This document shows positions 43,301 through 51,864 of a stretch of 64,000 bases of DNA, one piece after another (within the stretch, counting starts at the first letter, position 1; each line of letters begins with the position of its first letter). Origin of the DNA: DASUPK01 sp963736685 (GTDB lineage: Bacteria > Actinomycetota > Thermoleophilia > Solirubrobacterales > 70-9). The stretch covers positions 15,843 to 79,842 of the forward strand of contig CAVTPZ010000005.1 in NCBI GenBank assembly GCA_963736685.1, read 5' to 3'. The translations under genes were made by a program, and so were the position numbers. The notes below the pieces were generated by a model. The model was not told the origin of the DNA. It saw only the letters and a program-made list of their open reading frames with translations, and made no database searches.

Positions 43301-43774
43301 CTAGAAGAGATTCACGATCAGCGGCACGGATGCGGTGCCGCCGGGAGCCGCGCTGACGGTGAGCTGGGCCCATCCGGTGGCCCCGTCGTTGTGGACGTTC
43401 TGCACGGTCAGGGTGCAACTCGCTCTGGCTGTGAGCCGGGATGAGCAGGTCGTCGCCTCGATCTGGAAGTAGCGCGCGCCCGTGCCGCTGATCGATGCCG
43501 CGGGAATCCCGCTCGCGCGGCGGCCGACGTTGGTGATCACGAAGTCGGTGGGAGGGCTGTCGATCCGGCCGATGGTCCCGAAGTCATGGAAGGGAGGTGA
43601 GATCGAGATCCTCGCCCGAGGCCGGCAGCTCCGCTTTCCGCGCGCGCCTTGCTTCTCCTTGCACTTCCGGCCATGGGCCGCCGGGCCCGCCGAGGTCGCG
43701 ACCGGCGGCGTGACGATCGCGGCCGCGAACAGCGCGACGATCATCGTCACCCCGATTCGCCCTCTCCCACCCAT
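43301..43774 (-). CDS. Secreted single-domain protein (choice-of-anchor D-like)
   Basis: 157 residues: a signal peptide (IGVTMIVALFAAAIVTPPVATS), a short basic Cys/Lys linker (RKCKEKQGARGKRSCRP) and one Ig-like ASH/choice-of-anchor D domain (HDFGTIGRIDSPPTDFVITN, SISGTGARYFQIEATTCSS, ASCTLTV). The ATG at 43774 was chosen since it opens the signal peptide. The domain occurs in cell-surface proteins. Confidence 0.75.
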   Translation of the reverse strand: MGGRGRIGVTMIVALFAAAIVTPPVATSAGPAAHGRKCKEKQGARGKRSCRPRARISISPPFHDFGTIGRIDSPPTDFVITNVGRRASGIPAASISGTGARYFQIEATTCSSRLTARASCTLTVQNVHNDGATGWAQLTVSAAPGGTASVPLIVNLF

Positions 43775-43895
43775 GGCGGCGACTGTAGACGTCCGCCGGC
43801 CGAGGAGGTCGCCTCGGTAGTCTTGGTCGATCGCGGAGGTCGCCCCACCCAGCACGGAGGGTGATTCTCGTCCCGCTTCCGATCGCAAGCCCGAG

Positions 43896-45068
43896 TTGGC
43901 CGCGCGCTTGGACGAGGCTCGCCGGCACACGCTGAAACTGGTCGAGCCGCTCACTCACGAGCAGCTCAATCGCGTCTATGACCCGATTCTCAGCCCGCTG
44001 ATCTGGGACCTCGGGCACATCGGCAACTTCGAAGAGCTCTGGCTCGTCCAGCGGATCGGAGGGCGCGAGCCTCTCCGCGGCGATCTCGGCGAGCTCTATG
44101 ACGCGATCGAGCAGCCTCGCAAGATCCGCGGCGAGCTCCCGATCCTGAACGCCGACGAGGTTCGCCCCTACATGGACGGGGTCCGCGAGCGCACGCTGGA
44201 GGTGCTGGGGGAGATCGAGCTCGACCCGCAGGATCCCCTGCTGGCCGACGGATTCGTCTACGAGATGCTGCTCGCTCACGAGTACCAGCACAACGAGACG
44301 ATGCTGCAGCTGCTGCAGATGGTCGAGTCCTATGAGCCGGTGGAGGTCGACGGCGCGCCGGGCGCCGAGGCGGTCTCGGATGGCCCGGAGATGGTCCGCG
44401 TCGACGGTGGCGCGATCGAGATAGGCGCCGAGCCGAAGGGCTTCGCCTACGACAACGAACGCCCTCGGCACAGCGTCGAGGTCCCCTCCTTCCAGATCGA
44501 CCGGACCCCCGTGACCAACGAGGCCTACATCTCCTTCATGGAGGAGACCGGCGCCGACCCGCCGATGTACTGGGAGCGCGACGGCCAGGGGGGCTGGGTC
44601 CGCACCGCGATGGGCCGGACCGTGCCCGTCGATCCCCGCTTGCCCGTGATCCACGTCTCCTGGGAGGAGGCCGACGCCTTCTCGCGCTGGGCCGGCAAGC
44701 GGCTACCGACCGAGGCGGAGTGGGAGGCCGCGGCAGCCGGTGCGAGCCGCGAGCGAGCGAACCTCGACGAGCTCTCGTTCGGCTGCGCCCCCGCAGGCGC
44801 CTACGCCGACGGAAGCGCGGATTGCGGAGCGGTGCAGATGCTCGGGGACGTGTGGGAGTGGACGAGCTCCGACTTCACGGCCTATCCCGGCTTCGAGGCG
44901 TTCCCCTATCCCGAGTACTCGGAGGTCTTCTTCGGCGACACCTACAAGGTCCTGCGCGGCGGCGCCTGGGCGACGCGGCGCGACGTGATCCGCACCAGCT
45001 TCCGGAATTGGGATTTGCCGATCCGCCGCCAGATCTTCGCGGGCATTCGCTGCGCCCGTAACGACTGA
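43896..45068 (+). CDS. egtB: Ergothioneine biosynthesis sulfoxide synthase
   Basis: Iron enzyme that couples a thiol donor (Cys or gamma-Glu-Cys) to trimethylhistidine. The N-terminal DinB-like part has DLGHIGNFEELWLV and the iron motif AHEYQHNE (HX3HXE); the C-terminal formylglycine-generating-like part has PRHSVEVPSFQIDRTPVTN, GKRLPTEAEWE, GDVWEWTSS and the ending VLRGGAWATR. 390 aa, TTG start. The gene is followed by egtD. Confidence 0.92.
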   Translation: MAARLDEARRHTLKLVEPLTHEQLNRVYDPILSPLIWDLGHIGNFEELWLVQRIGGREPLRGDLGELYDAIEQPRKIRGELPILNADEVRPYMDGVRERTLEVLGEIELDPQDPLLADGFVYEMLLAHEYQHNETMLQLLQMVESYEPVEVDGAPGAEAVSDGPEMVRVDGGAIEIGAEPKGFAYDNERPRHSVEVPSFQIDRTPVTNEAYISFMEETGADPPMYWERDGQGGWVRTAMGRTVPVDPRLPVIHVSWEEADAFSRWAGKRLPTEAEWEAAAAGASRERANLDELSFGCAPAGAYADGSADCGAVQMLGDVWEWTSSDFTAYPGFEAFPYPEYSEVFFGDTYKVLRGGAWATRRDVIRTSFRNWDLPIRRQIFAGIRCARND

Positions 45069-45187
45069 TCCGAACCCGAGACGACCACGCAAGAGACCGC
45101 ATACCCCGAGCAGCCATCAACCCCGCCGACACAACCGATCGGATCACCGTCCAGGTCAACCTCCCGCCGGGTGGGCCACTCTCGGGC

Positions 45188-46108
45188 ATGGCCGCGGACG
45201 TCCGCGCCGGCCTGACCAGCCCGTTCAAGGAGCTCTCGCCCCGCTACTTCTACGACGAGCGCGGCTCGGAGCTCTTCGAGCAGATCACCGAGCTCGAGGA
45301 GTACTACCCGACGCGCTGCGAGCGGGAGATCCTCCAGACCCGCTCCGCCGACATCTGTGAGGCCGCCAACCGCCCCGCCAGCCTGATCGAGCTCGGCTCC
45401 GGTTCCGCTCGCAAGACCCGCGTCCTCCTCGATGCGATGAACGACGTCAGCTGCCTCGAGACCTACTGCCCGGTTGACATCTCCGAGGAGATCACCCGCG
45501 ATACCGCTGAGCGGATCGCCGGCGAGTACGAGGCGATCCACGTCCGTGGCCTGGTATGCGACTTCGAGTTCGACCTGGAGCGCGTCCCGGTCGGCGGACC
45601 TCGCGTGATCGCGCTGCTCGGCGGGACGATCGGCAACTTCGCCCCTCATCAGCGGGCCGGCTTCCTGCGCCGGATCGCCAACCTCCTGGATTCCGACGAC
45701 CGCTTCCTGCTCGGCACCGACCTGGTCAAGGACCCCGCCGTCCTGGAAGCCGCCTACAACGACTCGAAGGGCGTCACGGCGGAGTTCAACAAGAACGTCC
45801 TCTCGGTCCTCAACCGGGAGCTCGAGGCGGACTTCGACATCGGCTCCTTCGAGCACGTGGCCCGCTGGGACCCGGAGAACCTCTGGATCGACATCCGGCT
45901 GCGGTCGACTGCGAATCAGGTCGTGAACGTGTCGGCGCTCGACATGCTGGTCCCGTTCGGCGCCGGTGAGGAGATGCGCACCGAGATCTCGACCAAGTTC
46001 CTGCGCCCCGGGCTGGAGGGGATCTACGCCGAAGCCGGGCTCGAGCTCACCGACTGGTGGACGGACTCCGAGGGCCTATACGCGCTGTCCCTCGCTCGGG
46101 CCGTTTAA
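45188..46108 (+). CDS. egtD: L-histidine N-alpha-methyltransferase
   Basis: Methylates histidine three times with SAM, the first step to ergothioneine. FYDERGSELFEQITELEEYY, LIELGSGSARKTRVLL (SAM binding) and LLGGTIGNF are family blocks. The ATG at 45188 gives MAADVRAGLT; known homologues have about 15-20 more residues, and the frame stays open upstream with protein-like text (DRITVQVNLPPGG) back to a CTG at 45065 that overlaps the egtB stop. A non-ATG start in that stretch is likely. 306 aa as shown. The stop overlaps that of the convergent carotenoid oxygenase. Confidence 0.93.
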   Translation: MAADVRAGLTSPFKELSPRYFYDERGSELFEQITELEEYYPTRCEREILQTRSADICEAANRPASLIELGSGSARKTRVLLDAMNDVSCLETYCPVDISEEITRDTAERIAGEYEAIHVRGLVCDFEFDLERVPVGGPRVIALLGGTIGNFAPHQRAGFLRRIANLLDSDDRFLLGTDLVKDPAVLEAAYNDSKGVTAEFNKNVLSVLNRELEADFDIGSFEHVARWDPENLWIDIRLRSTANQVVNVSALDMLVPFGAGEEMRTEISTKFLRPGLEGIYAEAGLELTDWWTDSEGLYALSLARAV

Positions 46109-47520
46109 CGCACGAACTGCCCGTGAAAGCCGTACGGGATGTGGTGGGGAGTCTCGGCCCGTGCGAGCTCGCTCAGGTCCTTGGCGTCGAGGACGAGCAT
46201 GAACGAGCCGCCCGACCGGGCGTCGAAGACGACCGAGAGCAGGACCCCGGCGTCCTCGTCGGCTGAGTCCGGCTCGGCCACGAACACGGGCTCGCCGGGG
46301 CTGCAGCCGTCCTCGCTCCACCCGATCGTCTCGCGGGTGTCGGTGTCGACCTTGACGATCCGGTCGAGCCATCCCGACTTCGCGTCGACCCCCCAGGCGT
46401 AGCGGTACGGGCGCTCGTTGTGGCGGCCGTAGTTGATCCTCGGCAGCTCGAGGCCCTCGGCGAGCTGTTCGCCCGTCACCTTGCCCGACGCGACGTCGAT
46501 GGTGAAGCGGCGCATGTCGCCGCGGTCGGCGGGCTTGCCCTCTCGCAGGCGATCGAGGTAGAGGTCTTCGACGATCTGCGCGCTCTCGTACGTGCAGGCG
46601 TCTACGACGACGGAGCCGTTCTCCTCGTACGCGTTGACGTGGTGGAAGCAGAAGAACGGATCTGTCTCGAACGGGCCGGTCGCCTCGCCGGTCTTCCGGT
46701 CGATCAGGGTGAACTTGGTTCCGAGCTCGGGCTTCCAGCGGTAGTTCTCGATGTAGGGGCGGCCGGAGAGCGGAATGCTGATCGGGTTGACGACCAGCGG
46801 GAACTCGGCGAGGACGAGCCAGCGCTCGGTCAGGCCGAACGAGTGCATGTAGGCGGGCTCCTTGACGGAAAGCTCGCCGATCACCCGAGGCTTCCTCTCG
46901 CCGGGGGCCAGGTGGAAGAAGCGGTAGCGGTTCCGGGGCCCGATCTTGGCTGTGTAGTTGAGCATCCCGCCGCTGGCGCGATCGAGGTGGGGATGGGCGG
47001 TCGTCAGCATGCCGGGCGGCGTGTAGGCGACGCCGGCAGTCTCCAGGGTCTCGCCGTCGAACTCGACCGGGATCGGCGTCTCGGTCATCGAGATGTAGCG
47101 CTCGCCCAGCTTGACCAGGTTGACGTTGGCGTTGTCGGTGAGCTTCGGGGAGAACATCGCGAAGACGCGGGCGAAGAGAGAGCGGCAGGGGTCGGTCGCG
47201 AACTCGGAGTAGACGATCTCGCCCTCCTCCTGCGCGGCGCGGTAGGCCTTCGTCTGGAGAAAGCGGTTCGCGTAGGAGACCTCTCCGTTGGCGATGCCGA
47301 AGCGGTGGAGCATCGCGAAGCCGTCGAACCAGTGGTTCATCGTCCGCTCGCCGACCTCCCACTTCGCAGGACCGGTCCTCACCAGCGAGCCCTGGAGCCA
47401 ATCGGGGAGCTGTCCCTCCAGCGGCAGCCGTTCGATGCGGGTCTCGTTCTCCAGTGAATCGAAGCCGCGGGTGAGATCGGCGGCGGCGGTCTGGACGGTG
47501 GCGTCAGCGACCTGGCTCAT
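46105..47520 (-). CDS. Carotenoid oxygenase (carotenoid cleavage dioxygenase family)
   Basis: 471-residue non-haem iron dioxygenase that cleaves carotenoids or related polyenes. Four iron-binding histidine sites are visible: TAHPHLD, MHSFGLTE, CFHHVNAYEE and the final YGFHGQFV. The ATG at 47520 follows a GGAGGAG site. It is divergent from a padR gene with a 58-nt spacer, which suggests inducible control by that regulator. Substrate unknown; no carotenoid synthesis genes are in the window. Confidence 0.9.
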   Translation of the reverse strand: MSQVADATVQTAAADLTRGFDSLENETRIERLPLEGQLPDWLQGSLVRTGPAKWEVGERTMNHWFDGFAMLHRFGIANGEVSYANRFLQTKAYRAAQEEGEIVYSEFATDPCRSLFARVFAMFSPKLTDNANVNLVKLGERYISMTETPIPVEFDGETLETAGVAYTPPGMLTTAHPHLDRASGGMLNYTAKIGPRNRYRFFHLAPGERKPRVIGELSVKEPAYMHSFGLTERWLVLAEFPLVVNPISIPLSGRPYIENYRWKPELGTKFTLIDRKTGEATGPFETDPFFCFHHVNAYEENGSVVVDACTYESAQIVEDLYLDRLREGKPADRGDMRRFTIDVASGKVTGEQLAEGLELPRINYGRHNERPYRYAWGVDAKSGWLDRIVKVDTDTRETIGWSEDGCSPGEPVFVAEPDSADEDAGVLLSVVFDARSGGSFMLVLDAKDLSELARAETPHHIPYGFHGQFVR

Positions 47521-47532
47521 GTCTCCTCCTGC

Positions 47533-47562
47533 ATAGTTCAATCCGAACGATGCGGACTGTAT
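47533..47562. promoter_or_regulatory. Imperfect inverted repeat between carotenoid oxygenase and padR
   Basis: ATAGTTCAATCCG (47533-47545) against CGGACTGTAT (47553-47562): TCCG/CGGA and ATA.AG/CT.TAT match with a 3-nt offset. It covers most of the spacer and is the best operator candidate for the PadR protein. Confidence 0.25.
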
Positions 47563-47578
47563 CGTATTCTGGAGCGAA

Positions 47579-48088
47579 ATGGCAGTGACACGCCTCACAC
47601 CCACCTCTTATGTGGTGCTCGGACTGATCGAGCAGATGGAGCCCGCCTCGCCGTACGACCTGAAGCTGGCCGTTGCGGCGGGCGTCGGCCAGTTCTGGTC
47701 GCTTCCCCACACGCAGCTCTACTCCGAGTGCGCGCGGCTCGCCGAGGCCGGCCTGCTCTCCGAGACTCGTGAGGAGTCGGGCCGGCGCAGGCGCATCTAC
47801 CGGATCACCAAGAACGGCTCCGACGCCCTCGATCGCTGGCGCGCGGAGCCGACGGGCGAGCTCTACGAGCTGAGGGACGCCGGCCTGCTCAAGCTGTTCT
47901 TCGGTGCGGACCCGAAGACGCTCGCTCCGCAGCAGCTCGCGGCCCACGAGGCCAGGCTGGGGGAGTACGAGGAGTTGCGGGAGGAGTGCAGGCGAATCAA
48001 GGCCCCGGCCGGGGCGATGCACGCGATCGAGGCCGGGATCGGCCACGAGCGCGAGTACGTCCGCTTCTGGTCGAAGCTAGGGCGCTAG
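47579..48088 (+). CDS. PadR-family transcriptional regulator
   Basis: 169 residues. Winged helix in the first 85 residues (TSYVVLGLIEQMEPASPYDL, FWSLPHTQLYSECARLAEAG, RRRRIYRITKNG), then a C-terminal helical dimerisation part (LAAHEARLGEYEELREECRR). PadR proteins repress neighbouring genes until a small, often aromatic, ligand binds. Target here is probably the divergent carotenoid oxygenase. Confidence 0.9.
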   Translation: MAVTRLTPTSYVVLGLIEQMEPASPYDLKLAVAAGVGQFWSLPHTQLYSECARLAEAGLLSETREESGRRRRIYRITKNGSDALDRWRAEPTGELYELRDAGLLKLFFGADPKTLAPQQLAAHEARLGEYEELREECRRIKAPAGAMHAIEAGIGHEREYVRFWSKLGR

Positions 48089-49009
48089 CCCGTCGATCAG
48101 CTCGCCGAGGCGATCGGGGGTCGTGATCGGGGTGATCACCGGCAGCGTGATCCCGCCCTCGACGAAGGCCCCCAGGCGCTCCTTCATCTGCTCGGGTTCG
48201 CCGAAGATGAACATCTCCTCGATCAGGTCCCAGGGCGCCTCCTCAGCCGCCTTCTGGCGGTCCTTCGCGGCCCAGGCCTCGACCATCGGGTCGATCTTCT
48301 CGCCATAGCCGAGCCAGCGGTAGAAGTTCTCGTAGACGGGCACCGTGATGTAGGAGGAGAACATGAAGCGGGCCAGGGGCTCCACCTGCTCCCGCTCACC
48401 CGGGATGCAGAAGAAGCGGCAGAGCAGCTCGAAGCCCTCCGGCGCGCCTTCCAGCTGCTCGGCGACCTTGGGAAGGCCCGCGAGCGGCAGGAAGTTCGTG
48501 AACGCGCCGTCCGCCTTCTCGACGGCGAGGTGGAGCATCTTGCCGCGCAGCGCCGCGAGAATGATCGGCACGCGCAGCTCGGGCGCCCGCTCGAGCTTGA
48601 AGCCTCCATCCGCCCGCTCCCCCGCGAGTGCGGTCCGCAGGAAGTCGAGGGTCTCGGACATCTTCGACAGCGGTTTCTCGAACGGCATGCCGTTCCAGCC
48701 CTCGATGATCCGGTCCGATGAGGCGCCGATGCCGAGCGCGAAGCGCCCCCGCGAGGCATCCGCCAGCGCGGCGGCCTCCTGGGCCAGCAGCGCGCGGCCG
48801 CGCTGCATCACTCCCACGACGCCGGTGCCGAGTCGCACCTCCTTCGTCCAGGCCGAAGCCAGGGAAAGCGGCGTGAAGCCGTCCGGGCCGTTGGTCTCGC
48901 CCGACCAGAGGTCGGTGTACCCGGCTGCCTCGGCCCGCCGGAAGTGCTCCTCGTTCTCCGGCAGGCTGATTCCGGTGAGCGGAACGGTCAATCCCCAGCG
49001 CTGAGCCAC
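48077..49009 (-). CDS. LLM-class flavin/F420-dependent oxidoreductase
   Basis: 310 residues, TIM-barrel oxidoreductase: AEAAGYTDLWSGETNGPDGF, RLGTGVVGVMQRG, GRFALGIGASSD and MPFEKPLSKM. Ends ITPITTPDRLGELIDGL. Third paralogue of this class in the window. It overlaps the end of padR by 12 bp, tail to tail. Confidence 0.86.
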   Translation of the reverse strand: MAQRWGLTVPLTGISLPENEEHFRRAEAAGYTDLWSGETNGPDGFTPLSLASAWTKEVRLGTGVVGVMQRGRALLAQEAAALADASRGRFALGIGASSDRIIEGWNGMPFEKPLSKMSETLDFLRTALAGERADGGFKLERAPELRVPIILAALRGKMLHLAVEKADGAFTNFLPLAGLPKVAEQLEGAPEGFELLCRFFCIPGEREQVEPLARFMFSSYITVPVYENFYRWLGYGEKIDPMVEAWAAKDRQKAAEEAPWDLIEEMFIFGEPEQMKERLGAFVEGGITLPVITPITTPDRLGELIDGLAP

Positions 49010-49050
49010 ACCCGCGACCCTATACAGGGAAGTCGGATAGGGTCGCCGCG

Positions 49051-49539
49051 ATGGACACCTCCAAACTCGACCGCTCGGAGATCCTCGGGATGGTCGCCGC
49101 GGCGGTGCTGGTGATCAGCCTGTTTCTCGAGTGGTATTCGCTCTCCACCGACCCGAGCGTGGTGCAACGCGGCAACGATTCGGCGAACTGGGCCTGCGGT
49201 GTGGGCAACACCAGCTGCAGCGGCTGGGACACGTTCCCCGTGGTGAGCGTGCTCCTCCTCCTCGCCGCCGCCGCCCCGTTCATCCTCGCCTGGATCGTGG
49301 TCCGCGGGCACGCCCTCTCCTGGCCGCGCGGGGAGCTGACCGCGATCGTCGGCCTCGCCGCCTTCGTCCTGATCGCCTACAACGGGCTGATCGACAAGCC
49401 GCAGGAGGGACTCGAGATGAGCCTCTCGTTCGGCTACTGGCTCGCGTTATTGGCGTCGATCGGCATCTTCATATCCGGCGGCTTCCGAGCCGTGGAGAGC
49501 GGTGGCGGCGCGCGCCGCAAGCCGCCCGCCACATTCTGA
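49051..49539 (+). CDS. Four-helix membrane protein
   Basis: 162 residues: helices at about 9-27, 64-84, 92-110 and 124-144. The loop after helix 1 carries two cysteines (WACGVGNTSCSGWD) that may pair outside the cell. Unknown function; a common protein type in this bacterial class. The glpX gene follows 24 nt later. Confidence 0.7.
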   Translation: MDTSKLDRSEILGMVAAAVLVISLFLEWYSLSTDPSVVQRGNDSANWACGVGNTSCSGWDTFPVVSVLLLLAAAAPFILAWIVVRGHALSWPRGELTAIVGLAAFVLIAYNGLIDKPQEGLEMSLSFGYWLALLASIGIFISGGFRAVESGGGARRKPPATF

Positions 49540-49563
49540 CCTCGCTGCGTAGCCTCTGACCCC

Positions 49564-50595
49564 ATGGACGAAGCGGACGAACACGTCATCTCCCAGGACG
49601 TCCGGGATCCCTCGCACCCGGACCGCAACCTGGCACTTGAGCTCGTCCGCGTCACCGAGGCAGGCGCCCTCGCGGCGGGGCGCTGGGTGGGGCTCGGCCA
49701 GAAGGAGAGCGCGGACGGCGCCGCGGTCGACGCCATGCGGCTGATGCTCGACACGGTGCCCATGGACGGCGTCGTGGTGATCGGCGAGGGCGAGAAGGAT
49801 GAGGCGCCCATGCTCTACAACGGCGAGCAGATCGGCGACGGCAGCCCGCCGGTGGTCGACATCGCGGTGGACCCGCTGGAGGGAACGACTCTGACCGCGC
49901 GCGGCATGCCGTCCGCCCTCGCGGTGATCGCTCTCTCGGAGCGGGGCACGATGTTCGATCCAGGCCCCTGCGTCTATATGGAGAAGATCGCCGCGGGCCC
50001 GCGATCCGCCGACATCATCAGCCTCGAGGACCCGCTGGAGGACGTGGTACGGAAGATCGCCGAGCGCAAGGGCGGTGAGACCAGCGACGTCACCGTGATC
50101 ATGCTCGACCGCCCTCGCCACGAGGAAGCGATCACGACCCTGCGGGAGGTCGGGGCGAGCATCCGGTTCATCCCCGACGGCGACGTCGCCGCCTCGCTGT
50201 TCGCCGTGATGCCCAACACCGGCATCGACCTGCTCTGGGGGGTGGGAGGGACCCCGGAGGGTGTGCTCTCGGCCTCGGCCATCAAGTGCATGGGCGGCCG
50301 CATCCTGGGCCGGCTCTGGCCTCGGGACGACGACGAGCGCAAGGCCGCGGAGGACGCCGGCTACGACCTCAGCCGGGTGCTCGATACCGACGACCTGGTC
50401 TCGGGCGACGACGTCTTCTTCGCGGCGACAGGGGTCACCGATGGCGATCTGCTCGACGGCGTCCGGTATCTCGATGACGGCCATGCGACCACCGAGTCGC
50501 TGGTGATGCGCTCCCGGTCCGGCACCATCCGCCGGGTGCAGGCGACCCACAACCGGCCGAAGCTGCGCGAGGTCGTGGGCGAGCGGTACGGGTAG
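49564..50595 (+). CDS. glpX: Fructose-1,6-bisphosphatase class II
   Basis: Gluconeogenic phosphatase. Metal- and substrate-binding motifs VVIGEGEKDEAPML and VDIAVDPLEGTTL are intact, followed by VYMEKIAAGP, FIPDGDVAAS, LLWGVGGTPEGVLSA and FAATGVTDGDLL. 343 aa. It is the only FBPase visible. Confidence 0.95.
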   Translation: MDEADEHVISQDVRDPSHPDRNLALELVRVTEAGALAAGRWVGLGQKESADGAAVDAMRLMLDTVPMDGVVVIGEGEKDEAPMLYNGEQIGDGSPPVVDIAVDPLEGTTLTARGMPSALAVIALSERGTMFDPGPCVYMEKIAAGPRSADIISLEDPLEDVVRKIAERKGGETSDVTVIMLDRPRHEEAITTLREVGASIRFIPDGDVAASLFAVMPNTGIDLLWGVGGTPEGVLSASAIKCMGGRILGRLWPRDDDERKAAEDAGYDLSRVLDTDDLVSGDDVFFAATGVTDGDLLDGVRYLDDGHATTESLVMRSRSGTIRRVQATHNRPKLREVVGERYG

Positions 50596-51519
50596 TCATC
50601 CCTCCATGGGTAATGCGCCGGTGTCATCGCTCTCGTGGCGCAGTGAGTTGATCACGGCGCCGGCGAGCATCGCCAGGCTGACGGCGTAGAACCAGACCAA
50701 GGCGATCAGGATGAAGCCGATGGTCCCGCCGATCCGGTGCAGGTCGGAGACGTTGGTCAGGTAGAGCGGAAAGATGTAATTGCCGGCGGAGGTGACCAGC
50801 GCGAAGAACAGCGCACCGGGCCAGACGGAGCGCCAGGGCATGTGCCCCTTGGGCACCGCCCAGTAGATCGCGCAGGAGATCGTGAAGGTCAGGACCAGGC
50901 CGCCGATCACGACGATCGCTGTCCGGACTGCTCCCCACTGATCGAGGCCGAACGGCAGGCTGTTGGCACTCGTCAGCACGGCGCTCTCGATCGTGGGCAC
51001 GGTCACGCTGGCGGCCAGCAGGAGAAGCAGGGCCAGCAACATGACCAGCGACCAACGCTTCTGCTGCACCCAGCCGCGGCACTCGACGTGGTAGATCCGG
51101 CAGAAGGCCGTGTCCATCGCGCCCCAGAACGAGGCGCCGATCCAGATCCCGCCGACGGCGGCGGCGATGCCGATCGTCGTCGAGCTGGCGCGGACGCGGT
51201 CGATCGCTTCCTGGAGCGTGCCCTGTTCGGCGTTGGGGAAGAGCCTCTGGATGTCGGTGATCACGCTGTGCTCGATGTCGTTGCTGTTCACCACCTGGCC
51301 GAAGATGAAGAGCACGAGCAGCGCGAAGGGGAAGACCGCGAGCATCAGGTTGTAGGCGACCATTCCCGAGAGGCCGGTGATGTTCTCCTTGTAGGCGCGA
51401 TTCCAGAACGCCTGCAGCCAGCGATGCCGCCAGATGTGCCAGGCGGGATGGGTGGGCTCGGACCGCGGTGTCTCGGCGGCGGGGTCGGGCCTTCGGGGCG
51501 CTCTTGCGTCCACGCTCAT
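50596..51519 (-). CDS. YihY/BrkB-family membrane protein
   Basis: 307 residues with six helices. NITGLSGMVAYNLMLAVFPF, IGASFWGAMDTAFCRIYHVE and the C-terminal GGTIGFILIALVWFYAVSLA match the YihY/BrkB (formerly tRNA-processing RNase BN) family of unknown function. ATG at 51519. Its stop directly meets that of glpX. Confidence 0.88.
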   Translation of the reverse strand: MSVDARAPRRPDPAAETPRSEPTHPAWHIWRHRWLQAFWNRAYKENITGLSGMVAYNLMLAVFPFALLVLFIFGQVVNSNDIEHSVITDIQRLFPNAEQGTLQEAIDRVRASSTTIGIAAAVGGIWIGASFWGAMDTAFCRIYHVECRGWVQQKRWSLVMLLALLLLLAASVTVPTIESAVLTSANSLPFGLDQWGAVRTAIVVIGGLVLTFTISCAIYWAVPKGHMPWRSVWPGALFFALVTSAGNYIFPLYLTNVSDLHRIGGTIGFILIALVWFYAVSLAMLAGAVINSLRHESDDTGALPMEG

Positions 51520-51621
51520 GCGTAACGAACGTCCAGGCAGGGGTAAGTCGAAGGGCGCCCGGAACTTTCGCGGACGTTCGTTGTTCTCGTGGCAGACGCG
51601 TTGCCACGCGTGGGTCGTGCG

Positions 51622-51650
51622 TTGACTTCAAAAAATGAAGTGGCTACCAT
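51622..51650 (+). promoter_or_regulatory. Sigma-70-type promoter of rpoD
   Basis: TTGACT (51622-51627), 17-nt spacer, TACCAT (51645-51650). Start of transcription would be near 51657, giving a leader of about 208 nt. It is the best promoter match seen in the window. Confidence 0.7.
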
Positions 51651-51703
51651 GGTCACGGACGTTTGAGGACTCGCGAGATCTAGGCGTGAAGAATCATCGG
51701 AAG

Positions 51704-51734
51704 CGCGGACGCGGCCGGGCCGCTCCGCGTTTTT
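51704..51734 (+). terminator. Intrinsic terminator inside the rpoD leader
   Basis: CGCGGA (51704-51709) and GCGG (51711-51714) pair with CCGC (51720-51723) and TCCGCG (51724-51729), one bulged C, followed by TTTTT (51730-51734). It lies between the promoter at 51622 and the start codon at 51865, so it would end most transcripts after about 78 nt unless overcome. Confidence 0.7.
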
Positions 51735-51864
51735 GTGGCCTTGGAGGGGGATTTGAGTAAAGGTTTTTCGTCAGCGGCCGACATCAGTAGGGTCCGCCAG
51801 AATTAGGTAAAAGGCCGGGCGGCCAGGAAAATGGAAGACAGCCAGGAAGGAAGAGCGTAGGCGA

